Shown here: positions 43,768 to 51,390 of the stretch, piece by piece
Layout: each line of letters begins with the position of its first letter
How positions within the stretch are numbered: the stretch's first letter is position 1
NCBI RefSeq assembly: GCF_019331795.1
Contig: NZ_JAHPZL010000003.1
Location: 615,877 to 679,876 of the forward strand
Direction of reading: 5' to 3'
DNA length: 64,000 nucleotides
Source: Austwickia sp. TVS 96-490-7B
GTDB taxonomy: Bacteria > Actinomycetota > Actinomycetes > Actinomycetales > Dermatophilaceae
Notes under the pieces: model-generated
What the model was told of the DNA's origin: nothing
The model's database searches: none
Seen by the model: only the letters and a program-made list of their open reading frames with translations
Position numbers and translations under genes: made by a program

Positions 43768-44091
43768 TCAGCTCATGATCACCGTGGCGTCAACCTCACT
43801 CTGATGCGCCAACTTCAACACATCCTCCAAAGCGGCCCTCAGCCGCCCAAGCGCAGCAGACATCTCCTGCACCGACGCGGCGAAACGCCGATCGAAATCA
43901 TCATGCGCCGAACGCGACGCCGTGCCAGCGCCCCACTTCGTCACCCGCCCCCGCACCTGGTCACGAATGCCATCCACACGTGTCGTCAGGTCACGCTGCG
44001 CCGACTCCAACTCACTAATCATCGCCCGTAACGCCGCCTCACGGACCACCAGAGTGACCCCCGCACTCCCACCATCAACCGCGGGCACCAT
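43768..44091 (-). CDS. ESX/WXG100-like small helical protein 2
   Basis: 107 residues. Two helices separated by a WXG turn: LESAQRDLTTRVDGIRDQVR, then KWGAGTASRSAHDDFDRRF, then AALGRLRAALEDVLKLAHQSE. This is the classical WXG100 arrangement. It overlaps the stop of the preceding small gene by one base. Confidence 0.75.
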   Translation of the reverse strand: MVPAVDGGSAGVTLVVREAALRAMISELESAQRDLTTRVDGIRDQVRGRVTKWGAGTASRSAHDDFDRRFAASVQEMSAALGRLRAALEDVLKLAHQSEVDATVIMS

Positions 44092-44420
44092 CAGTCCATC
44101 CTCAAGCCAGAAGGGAAGCCACCCGCAGAAGCCCTCAACCCCGAAATGTTGTCAGCCTCAGTCGCCGCGGTAGTCACATCAACCATCTCCAACGCCTGCG
44201 CATACGCCACCAAAGCCGGCACCACATCCTCTGCCGCCGTCAACCACGCCGAAACCTCCACACCCAAAGCATCAGCCGCAACACCCCGAAACCCTGCCGA
44301 CTGCTCACCCACGGCATCCGCCACGCCAACAAGCACTGCTTTCACATCCGATATGCCCCCACGCACCACACTCGCAGCCAACCGCTGCGCACCCAACTCC
44401 AACTCGACATCCCCAGCCAT
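44091..44420 (-). CDS. ESX-like small helical protein 1
   Basis: 109 residues from ATG 44420 (MAGDVELELGAQRL). Helical, Ala/Val-rich, with LVGVADAVGEQSAGFRGVAADALGVEVSAWL resembling ESX-1-type excreted virulence factor (EspA/DUF2580) proteins. First gene of the ESX-like/RHS operon. Its first nine codons and 5' leader are repeated at 46798-46880. A decayed IS3 element lies 76 bp upstream. Confidence 0.7.
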   Translation of the reverse strand: MAGDVELELGAQRLAASVVRGGISDVKAVLVGVADAVGEQSAGFRGVAADALGVEVSAWLTAAEDVVPALVAYAQALEMVDVTTAATEADNISGLRASAGGFPSGLRMD

Positions 44421-44475
44421 GACCCACTCCTCCCTGCGCGAACAAGCCCAATTCAATAAACGCTACACACACGCC
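44393..44475. repeat. 83-bp direct repeat, copy A (leader and first codons of ESX-like gene)
   Basis: Identical to 46798-46880 as read by eye. It covers the start codons of ESX-like gene 1 and 55 bp of its 5' leader. The two copies flank the IS3 and IS21 remnants and the methyltransferase gene. Confidence 0.85.
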
Positions 44476-44576
44476 CTCAGACACGCCTAAATAAAGTGAA
44501 GCCCCTGGCGTGTTCGGAGAGTGAATTCGTTGGAAGGATCATCCTCTTGCCACATTGATCGAAGTATTTCCCTGAG

Positions 44577-44868
44577 TTGCGTGAGCGGGCTGTCTGGATG
44601 GTGTTGGAGTCGGAGAAGGACTACCCGTATCGGACGGCAGCGATCAAGTCAGTCGCGTCCGTGTTGGGGATGGGATCGTCCGAGCAGTTACGCCAGTGGG
44701 TCTGCCAGGCTGAGTTCGATCAGGGCGGCAGGCTTGGGATGACCACGTCGGGGTCGGCGGAGCTGACGCGGCTGTAGAAGGAGGACGCCGAGTTGCGTAG
44801 GGCGAACGAGATCTTGAAGGTGGCCTCGGTTTTCTTCGCGGCGCAGCTCGAGCGCCCACACCGGTTCT
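44577..44868 (+). pseudogene. IS3-family orfA (broken)
   Basis: Reads RERAVWMVLESEKDYPYRTA, GMGSSEQLRQWVCQAEFDQG and, after a TAG stop at 44775, KEDAELRRANEILKVASVFF: the helix-turn-helix plus leucine-zipper pattern of IS3 orfA. One in-frame stop splits it. The natural start upstream is also lost: the codons before KYFPELRERA contain a TGA. Confidence 0.75.
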
Positions 44869-45497
44869 AGGTGGGTTCATCGACGTTTACCGGGATCGTT
44901 TCGGGGTCGAGTCGATCTGTTGCACGCTCAGCGAGCATGGCTGCATGATCGGGCGGGTCTACCGGGCCCAGGGTTGGCAAGGCGCGACGCGGCGTCGCAA
45001 GTTCACGGTGATGCCGTCTGATGGGTCCCCGCGTCCGGTTGACAGGGGTGATCGACGTGTTTTCCCGAAGGATCGTGGGCTGGCGCGCTGCCCCGCGCAT
45101 GACGACACCGCTGGTGTTGAATGCGTTCGAGCATGCCCTGTTCACCCGAGGCATGACCGGGCAGGCCTTTGACTAGAGGCTGGTCCATCACACCGACGCG
45201 GGCAGTCAGTACGTCAGCTTCGCGATGACAGATCGCCTGGCGCAGGCCGGGATTGACCCGTCGGTCGGGTCAAACCACGACCCCGACGACAACGCCCTGG
45301 CCGAGTCCACCATCGGGCTCTACAAGGCCAAGTTGATCCGTCCCGAAGGCCCCTGGAAAGACGCCACCGACGTCGAGATCGCGACACCGCGCTGGGTCGA
45401 CTTCAACAACCGTCTCCGCCCCCACGAGGCCCTCGACGACCTCACCCCAATCCAAGCCGAGCACCTGCACTACCATCGGCTTCAACCCACCGGCTGA
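44866..45497 (+). pseudogene. IS3-family orfB transposase (broken, internal deletion)
   Basis: Begins FIDVYRDRFGVESICCTLSEHGCMIGRVY, then jumps to the integrase core end VIDVFSRRIVGWRAAP-like sequence in another frame, a TAG stop near 45175, HHTDAGSQYVSFAMTDRLAQAG (second catalytic Asp) and NALAESTIGLYKAKLI (catalytic Glu). The first catalytic Asp region is deleted. The intact 3' frame starts about 45225. Not functional. Confidence 0.8.
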
Positions 45498-45540
45498 AAC
45501 CACAAACCAAGCCTCCGAACACGCCGGGGGGCTTCACGTT

Positions 45541-45810
45541 AACCTGATCTGCCTCGACGAACTGGGCTACCTCAGCCTGGACCGACGCGGCGCCGTACTG
45601 CTCTTCCAAGTTCTGCCCGAGCGCGGGGAAAGCGCAGCCATCGCCGTGGCGTCCAACGAACCCTTCAGCGGCTGGAGCAAGACCTTCGCCGACCCCCGCC
45701 TGTGCGCCGCGATCGTCAACCGCCTCACCCTTCGACGGAACCATCATCGAGACCGGCACCACCAGCTACCGACTCGCCCACACCCGCCGAACCACTGGGG
45801 TCACTTCAAG
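45541..45810 (+). pseudogene. IS21-family IstB (ATP-binding helper) fragment
   Basis: The frame reads LICLDELGYLSLDRRGAVLLFQVL, AVASNEPFSGWSKTFADPRL and CAAIVNRLT, the Walker B and C-terminal half of IstB. A one-base insertion near 45730 shifts it before IIETGTTSYRLAHTRR. The Walker A half is missing, cut by the IS3 element end. Confidence 0.8.
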
Positions 45811-45846
45811 CCGTCCCGGTGAGGCCAGTTCAAGTTGACATTACTC

Positions 45847-46656
45847 ATGCACAATGAGCGGGTGAGCCAGGACGCCATCGATGCTGCGATCCAGTCGTAC
45901 TACCGCGACGCCTTCGATGAGGGTGCGCGCTTGACGACGCGGTCCATGCAGGGCCGGCTCGAGTTCGAGCGCACGCAGGAGATCGTGCGCGCCAGCACTC
46001 CAGCGCCCGCCCGTGTCCTCGATGTAGGGGGCGCGACCGGGGTCCATTCTGCCTCCTTGGCAGCGGTCGGGTACGACGTTGTTCTCGTCGAGCCCGTCGA
46101 GAGCCAGGTCCAGGTCGCGCAAGAGATCGGCACTTTCGACGCTCTGGTCGGTGACGCCCGTGATCTGCCGTTCGAGGCCGATTCGTTCGACGCTGTCCTC
46201 ATAGCCGGCCCGCTGTATCACCTCGCCGGGCGTAACGATCGCCTCCAGGCGCTGCGCGAGGCCGTCCGGGTGTGCCGCACGGGCGGGTTCGTCCACGCTG
46301 CCGCCATTCCTCGGTTCCTGGCCTTCGCCGTCGCGGCGCTCAACCGCGACGTGCTCGAGCAGGCAGCCGGGGAATGGATCAGCCTTCTGCGCGAGGGTGT
46401 GCCGCCGAAGACCGTTCGCTTCCCCGCCGGTCACTTCCATACTCCCGAGGAGCTTGAGGAGGAGATGACCTCGGCTGGCCTGCGAGCAGTCACGGTCGTC
46501 GGTCTCGAAGGGCCTGCTGCTCTCGGGCTCGAAACCGCGTCGGATCTGACCGAGAGCGATTACGACGCAGCCACGCACCTGGCGCGGACGTTCGCGACGT
46601 CCACCATGCTGCGCAACTTCAGCTGTCACCTGCTTGGAACCGGCCAGGTCGGTTGA
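45847..46656 (+). CDS. Class I SAM-dependent methyltransferase
   Basis: 269 residues from ATG 45847 (a GTG at 45862 is also possible). Motif I is ARVLDVGGATGVHSASL, motif II region YDVVLVEPV, motif III FEADSFDAVLIAGPLYHL, then LREAVRVCRTGGFVHAA. The fold is that of small-molecule methyltransferases (UbiE/Methyltransf_11). It lies alone between an IS21 remnant and RHS debris, so it was probably brought in with an IS and is not part of the toxin operon. Substrate unknown. Confidence 0.85.
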   Translation: MHNERVSQDAIDAAIQSYYRDAFDEGARLTTRSMQGRLEFERTQEIVRASTPAPARVLDVGGATGVHSASLAAVGYDVVLVEPVESQVQVAQEIGTFDALVGDARDLPFEADSFDAVLIAGPLYHLAGRNDRLQALREAVRVCRTGGFVHAAAIPRFLAFAVAALNRDVLEQAAGEWISLLREGVPPKTVRFPAGHFHTPEELEEEMTSAGLRAVTVVGLEGPAALGLETASDLTESDYDAATHLARTFATSTMLRNFSCHLLGTGQVG

Positions 46657-46797
46657 CGTCCCGCTCGAACTCCCACGCCCCACCATCAGCATCACGCCGC
46701 CACGTCAACCGACTCTCCCCATCAGTCACCGAAACCGGTAACCCCGCCAGATCACACTCCAACACCGTCACCGCGCCCGCCGCGTCCGTGACCGAGG
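46655..46797 (-). pseudogene. Mosaic of short RHS pieces
   Basis: Read on the minus strand after the first codons of ESX-like gene 1, the sequence strings together parts of the RHS gene in their original order: ASVTDAAGAVTVLECDLAGL and PVSVTDG (DNA of about 40985-41130), RLTWRRDADGG (about 40860) and AWEFERDV (about 40650). Intervening segments are missing. This is a scar of a second RHS copy collapsed by several deletions. Confidence 0.75.
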
Positions 46798-46880
46798 CCA
46801 ACTCCAACTCGACATCCCCAGCCATGACCCACTCCTCCCTGCGCGAACAAGCCCAATTCAATAAACGCTACACACACGCC
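46798..46880. repeat. 83-bp direct repeat, copy B
   Basis: Second copy of 44393-44475: leader plus MAGDVELEL start codons of ESX-like gene 1, here joined to RHS debris instead of the rest of the gene. Marks the outer edge of a former second RHS operon. Confidence 0.85.
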
Positions 46881-46921
46881 TAAAGGACTTTTGCAGCAAC
46901 GGTGTCAGGGGACCGTGGCTC

Positions 46922-47062
46922 CTACCGGGGCAGGAGGGCTGTCATGACTGCCATCACGACAAACAGCGCGATGGAGCCGACAGTGCTGAGAATAAAGCCC
47001 ACGTAGGTTTCGCACACCTTGGACAACTCAGCAAAGCTGATATTGCGGGGATTAGCTCGCAT
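46922..47062 (-). CDS. Truncated HicA-like toxin fragment with hydrophobic tail
   Basis: 46 residues from ATG 47062, overlapping the end of the cbiX-cysG gene by 11 bp. MRANPRNISFAELSKVCETYVG matches the N-terminus of HicA-family mRNA interferases; the sequence then switches to a hydrophobic helix (ILSTVGSIALFVVMAVMTALL) where HicA would carry its catalytic His. It is probably a remnant fused to unrelated DNA. Confidence 0.4.
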   Translation of the reverse strand: MRANPRNISFAELSKVCETYVGFILSTVGSIALFVVMAVMTALLPR

Positions 47063-48431
47063 CCTGACGAGGATTTTCAGAACAGTCGTGCAGAGCGCGC
47101 AGCAACGCATCACGCACCTGCGCCGATCCGCGTGGGTCCCGATCACCGATGACAGCGACGGTCAAACCACCGGCGTGTTCGACGGCGGGGGTCCATGCCG
47201 ACCCAGCGTTGGCGCAGTCGGCACGGACACAGAACGTGTGGCAGGCCTCAGCAGCCTGGGTGACCTGCTCATTGACCTGCGGGTCGTCGGTCGCTGCCAG
47301 GACATACCAGACACCATCCACGTCGGTGGGCGCAAAGGTCCGGCGGTGCCATTCCAGGGCGGCATGGGGGCTGCCGGTGCGGCTGATCTTCTCTAGCCGC
47401 GGCGTCACCGTCGGCGAGACCAGACGCACCGTTGCCCCGGCGTCCAAGAGTCGCGGCACCCGCCGCTCGGCGACTCGTCCGCCGCCAACGACCAGGACGG
47501 TCTTCCCCGCCAGTCGCAGACCAGTCAGGTACGCCGGGGCGTGGTCCTGTCGACCCTGAGCGCAGCACAGGTCGTTGCCAGCGATCTCGCGGTACCGGTC
47601 GGCGACGACCTCGGCCAGGGCCGGACAATCGCCGATGACTTCAGCCAGGCGCACCTGACCAATGTGCTCGGTCGCCTCAGGAACGCGTGATTGTCCTGGC
47701 CCGGTCAGGTGATAGCCGGTGCGATCAGCCCAGGCCTGACTCTGCTCTCGCAGCCAGGTCCGCAACATCCCTGGAAACAAGAAGTTGGGCAGGACCACGA
47801 CTTTCCGGTGTCCCAACGCTGCCGCCTGGTCTAAGGCTGCCGCCACGTCAGGCTGCGCGACCTGAATGAACGCCGGGACCACATGAGCGACCCCGTTCGC
47901 TTCGAAAAGCAACCGGGCCAGCGCCACATGGTCGGCGTTGGCGCGGGGATGGCTGGTCCCTCGACCCACCACCACTACCGCGGTGTCAGCAAGGTCCCAG
48001 TCAGCAGCGGCGGCGCGCAACCGTTCCCCGAGCGCGGTAAGCAGCCGCGGATCGTGGCCTAGGGTGCGTCCGTAGGAAGCGTGCGCGCCAGGGACACGAG
48101 CGAGCCCTTCAGCGATCGCCTCTGGGATGTCTTTTTCGGCATGGCATCCGGCGCCGAGCATCAGCGGTAGCACCACGGCGCGAGGTTCGTCAGCCTGCTC
48201 GATCTGCTCCTGCAAGGTCGACGCGAGGGCGTCAGCGATCGGAGGGTCGACGAGCTCGACGTACCCAACCCGGACCTGCACCCCAGGCAAGTGCCCGCGC
48301 ACTCTGTCCACAAGCGCCTCACAGACGGCGACCCCTTCAGGATCTCGGGTGCCATGAGCGGCGATCACCACTGGCAGACCGGCCGGGGTGGGCGTGCACA
48401 GGGAGGGCGTGTGGTCCAGGGTGGTGGTCAC
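47052..48431 (-). CDS. cbiX: CbiX-CysG fusion: sirohydrochlorin cobaltochelatase + precorrin-2 dehydrogenase
   Basis: 459 residues. Residues 1-290 are a double CbiX/SirB chelatase: VIAAHGTRDPEG (metal His), LMLGAGCHAEKDIPEA, VVVVGRGTSHPRAN and LPNFLFPGMLRTW. Residues 300-459 are the NAD-dependent precorrin-2 dehydrogenase domain of CysG/Met8: AGKTVLVVGGGRVAERRVPRLL and DPRGSAQVRDALL. It converts precorrin-2 to sirohydrochlorin and inserts cobalt, the entry to the early-cobalt pathway. GTG start in a GTGA overlap with cbiG-cobJ. Last cobalamin gene of the operon. Confidence 0.92.
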   Translation of the reverse strand: MTTTLDHTPSLCTPTPAGLPVVIAAHGTRDPEGVAVCEALVDRVRGHLPGVQVRVGYVELVDPPIADALASTLQEQIEQADEPRAVVLPLMLGAGCHAEKDIPEAIAEGLARVPGAHASYGRTLGHDPRLLTALGERLRAAAADWDLADTAVVVVGRGTSHPRANADHVALARLLFEANGVAHVVPAFIQVAQPDVAAALDQAAALGHRKVVVLPNFLFPGMLRTWLREQSQAWADRTGYHLTGPGQSRVPEATEHIGQVRLAEVIGDCPALAEVVADRYREIAGNDLCCAQGRQDHAPAYLTGLRLAGKTVLVVGGGRVAERRVPRLLDAGATVRLVSPTVTPRLEKISRTGSPHAALEWHRRTFAPTDVDGVWYVLAATDDPQVNEQVTQAAEACHTFCVRADCANAGSAWTPAVEHAGGLTVAVIGDRDPRGSAQVRDALLRALHDCSENPRQDAS

Positions 48432-50206
48432 GGGTGTGTCTCCTTGGTCGCCGTCTCCTCGGGCGGCGTCGGCATCCAGCTGTAGTCGCGGGGGGTGACG
48501 AGCTTGTGCTCACCGCCACCAGAGGTCACCACGGTCGTCGTCGACGACCCGATGATGACCAGTGAGTGCATGTCCACGATCTTGGGGTCGAACTCGCCCA
48601 GCGTGGAGACCACGACCCGTTGTCGTGGCCGCTCGGCTTGGGTGACCACGGCGATCGGGGTGGTGGCCGGGCGGTGCTCAGCCATGATTTCCAGGACTCG
48701 GGGCAACTGCCAGGTCCGGGTACGGCTGCGCGGGTTGTACAAGGCGGTGACGAAATCGCCCTGAGCTGCAGCGTGGACGCGCCGTTCGATGGCGTCCCAC
48801 GTGGTGTGCAGATCGGACAGAGAGATCAACGCATGGTCATGGCCGAGAGGCGCCCCGAGGATCGCGGAAGCCGCCAGGGAGGCGGTGACGCCGGGGACGA
48901 TGACGACGTCGATGCCGTCAGTGCCCTGCTCCAGGACTGGACTGGCCATGGCATAGACCGCCGGATCGCCGCTGCACACCAGGACTACGGCTTCACCGAG
49001 TCGGGCGCGCGCGATGGCGGCAGCGGTGCGTTCCTGTTCGGTGCCCATCTTGCTGGCATAGATCTGCACGCCTGGACGCACCAAGTCTCGGATTTGCCGG
49101 ACGTACGGCGCATAGCCCACGACGTACGTAGCGTCTTGGATGGCCCGCACCGCGCGCGGAGTGAGCAGGTCCCGGGCGCCGGGACCCAACCCGACTACGG
49201 TGAGCCGTCCCCGGGCAGGGAGCACACCGATCGCGCAGGTGGCGTCGCTGGTTTTGTGTTTGGGGACGACAAGGTCGGCGCCGTGGGCAAGCACGGAGGC
49301 TTCCGAGACGCTGGGGCTGCCGACATGTCCGGCGACGACCGCGCTGGGGGTGGGGACATTCTGGTCGGCGAGCTGCTCAGCTGGGTAAGGCACCAAGGGG
49401 TGTCGGTGGCGAGCGCTGAGTTGGACCAGGCCAAGCTCTCCGGCTTTGAGGTCGATGGTGGTGAACGCGCTCACCGCGTCTACGGCCAGGTCGGCGTCGC
49501 GCAGCGTGTCGTGGATGAGGCGGTCGAGGTGGTCAACGTCGGTGCCGCTGTTGCAGCCTAACCCGATGACCAGCGCAGGTGGATGCAGCACGACCGTGGG
49601 TAGCGTCGTACCGGTGTCGGCGTCGACGTCGCCGAGCACGCTGTCGGCGTCTCGGATAGTCACCACGAGCCGAGCCACCGGATCATCGGCGGGGCTCTCG
49701 GCGACATTGGCTGGCAGCGGTGGGAGCGGGCAACGATGCTCCCGCACCACTCGGACTGGCCGACCGTCAAGGATGGCTCGGGTGACGGCGGCGACATCCC
49801 CGTGGTAAGGCCAGCCGAGAGTGTCCAGGGCAGGCACCCCTAGTGCATCGGTCGCTGTCGTCAGGACGGCGGTGCCCCCGATGATGTCGGCGACCTGCCG
49901 CGCCAGGTCATTCGCGCCGCCAGCATGTCCACCCACGAGGGGTACGACGAACCGGCCTGCTTCGTCGACGACGACCACCCCGGGGTCAGTTTTCTTGTCA
50001 GCAAGCAGCGGGGCGATGATGCGAGTGGTGGCACCCAACGCGAGATGGCTGATGATGAGGTCGCTCTCAGCCCAGGCTGCGGGGAGCTCCTGAGTAGCTG
50101 CTCCGAGCCGCACAGTGGTGCCGCCGAGTGCCTGGTCGAGGTGGTCGGCGCGCGCCTGGGCGGTGTGGCTGCGCCCGACGACCTGGGTGATCCGCGGTGT
50201 GTTCAT
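48428..50206 (-). CDS. cobJ: CbiG-CobJ fusion: cobalt-precorrin-5A hydrolase + precorrin-3B C17-methyltransferase
   Basis: 592 residues. Residues 1-330 are CbiG: DLIISHLALGATTRIIAPLL, VVPLVGGHAGGANDLA, LVIGLGCNSGTDVDHL and the C-terminal SVSEASVLAHGADLVVPKHKT. Residues 340-590 are CobJ/CbiH: LTVVGLGPGARDLLTPRA, VVGYAPYV, VCSGDPAVYAMASPVLE and YNPRSRTRTWQL. CobJ contracts the ring by C17 methylation and CbiG opens the delta-lactone, so the fusion joins consecutive steps. It overlaps genes on both sides by 4 bp. Confidence 0.93.
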   Translation of the reverse strand: MNTPRITQVVGRSHTAQARADHLDQALGGTTVRLGAATQELPAAWAESDLIISHLALGATTRIIAPLLADKKTDPGVVVVDEAGRFVVPLVGGHAGGANDLARQVADIIGGTAVLTTATDALGVPALDTLGWPYHGDVAAVTRAILDGRPVRVVREHRCPLPPLPANVAESPADDPVARLVVTIRDADSVLGDVDADTGTTLPTVVLHPPALVIGLGCNSGTDVDHLDRLIHDTLRDADLAVDAVSAFTTIDLKAGELGLVQLSARHRHPLVPYPAEQLADQNVPTPSAVVAGHVGSPSVSEASVLAHGADLVVPKHKTSDATCAIGVLPARGRLTVVGLGPGARDLLTPRAVRAIQDATYVVGYAPYVRQIRDLVRPGVQIYASKMGTEQERTAAAIARARLGEAVVLVCSGDPAVYAMASPVLEQGTDGIDVVIVPGVTASLAASAILGAPLGHDHALISLSDLHTTWDAIERRVHAAAQGDFVTALYNPRSRTRTWQLPRVLEIMAEHRPATTPIAVVTQAERPRQRVVVSTLGEFDPKIVDMHSLVIIGSSTTTVVTSGGGEHKLVTPRDYSWMPTPPEETATKETHP

Positions 50207-51390
50207 CGCGGATCGGACCCGACGGTCCGCAAGGTGATCAGATAGGACGCGCCAGCGGGGGTGTCTTCACCGGTGATGGCGAGATATTCGACGGTGGAGT
50301 CCCCGTCAAGGTCGAGGGCTTCGAGGGCGTCGGCGGCCTGCTGAGCTTGCGCCTCAGTGCAGATGAGCACTGCCACGCGGGGCCGGTGACCGGCCAGGGC
50401 GGGCACCCGGTCCAGGTCGTCAAGGATCACCAGGTCGGGGTCGGGCAGGCCAGCAGGGATGGGGGCGGACATGTCGACCACAGCGGCCCCGGTGCGAGCG
50501 CAGGTCGCGGTGACTTGGGTGAGGCAGGTCCCGGCGGTCCAGACGTGTTCGCCGAGGACGGGCAGGTGTCGTCCGAGGGCTAGGGCGACGGCGGAGTTTT
50601 CCACGGTGGAGGGGACGGGGCGGCTCGCCGTGTCTGCGGCGATCTCTCCGTGGCTGTGTGAGCCACCAGTCGGGGGCATCACATGGTGTCCGGCTTGTTC
50701 GGGGTGGTCGTCGAAGTCAGCGGAGGCGGGGCGGGGGCCGCCGACGTAGGCGGTGGGTTTGCCGAGGGCGGCGCGGGAGTCCGGTGGGGTGTCCAGCACG
50801 ATGAGCACGTTGGGTTCGGCGACGTCGTCGTCGGTCAGGGTGCTGACGGTGGTCTGGTCGAAGGTGCGGAGGCGTTCGTCGCTTTCACCGAGTCGTTCGG
50901 CGAGGACATACCAGCGGGGGAGGTCAGCGAGTCCGGCAGCGACCTGGACGATGCCGTGTCCCGGTGCGGTGAGCATGGCGACTTTGGGGAGGGCGCGGCA
51001 GGCGGCCAATGCTGGGGTGAGTCCGTGGCCGTGGGCGCTGACGACTTGCGCGTCGTCCCAGGGCAACCCGATCGCGGCGAAAGCGGTGGCCACGGAGGAA
51101 GCTGCGGGGTGAACCCGGCAGGGCAGTCCGCTGGCGCGTAGGCGCCGGACCACGCCGTAGAAGAGGGGGTCGCCGCTGGCGAGGACGACCACTTGGGGGT
51201 CGTCGGCGGTGTCGAGGTGGCGGCGTAGTTGGTCGATGGCGGGGAGGACTCGGCCGAGGAGTAGTCGGCGTTCCTCGGGGACCTGGAGGGCGTCCAGGGC
51301 ACGGGCTCCGGCCATGACTAGGTCGGCGTCGGCGCAGGCCTGGCGGATGGCCTCGTGGGGCTCTCCGAGGTAGCCGTAGACGTCGATCAT
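50203..51390 (-). CDS. cobL: CobL: precorrin-6Y C5 methyltransferase CbiE with degenerate CbiT half
   Basis: 395 residues from ATG 51390, overlapping cobM by 4 bp. Residues 1-205 are the CbiE methyltransferase: VVVLASGDPLFYGVVRRL, HPAASSVATAFAAIGLPWDD and VSAHGHG. The second half aligns only loosely with CbiT: where CbiT has LWDVGAGSGSVAIEW this protein has VWTAGTCLTQVTATC, lacking the glycine loop that binds S-adenosylmethionine. A low-complexity insert of about 45 residues joins the halves. Methylation at C15 with decarboxylation therefore probably needs another protein. Confidence 0.85.
   Translation of the reverse strand: MIDVYGYLGEPHEAIRQACADADLVMAGARALDALQVPEERRLLLGRVLPAIDQLRRHLDTADDPQVVVLASGDPLFYGVVRRLRASGLPCRVHPAASSVATAFAAIGLPWDDAQVVSAHGHGLTPALAACRALPKVAMLTAPGHGIVQVAAGLADLPRWYVLAERLGESDERLRTFDQTTVSTLTDDDVAEPNVLIVLDTPPDSRAALGKPTAYVGGPRPASADFDDHPEQAGHHVMPPTGGSHSHGEIAADTASRPVPSTVENSAVALALGRHLPVLGEHVWTAGTCLTQVTATCARTGAAVVDMSAPIPAGLPDPDLVILDDLDRVPALAGHRPRVAVLICTEAQAQQAADALEALDLDGDSTVEYLAITGEDTPAGASYLITLRTVGSDPR

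Larger units (their letters stand above)
44496..45537 (+). mobile_element. Decayed IS3-family element
   Basis: Terminal inverted repeats GTGAAGCCCCTGGCGTGTTCGGAG on the left (44496-44519) and the complement of GTGAAGCCCCCCGGCGTGTTCGGAG on the right (45513-45537) enclose remains of orfA and orfB. About 1.04 kb, shorter than a complete element (usually 1.2-1.3 kb), because the middle of orfB is lost. It has inserted next to the RHS operon leader. Confidence 0.85.
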
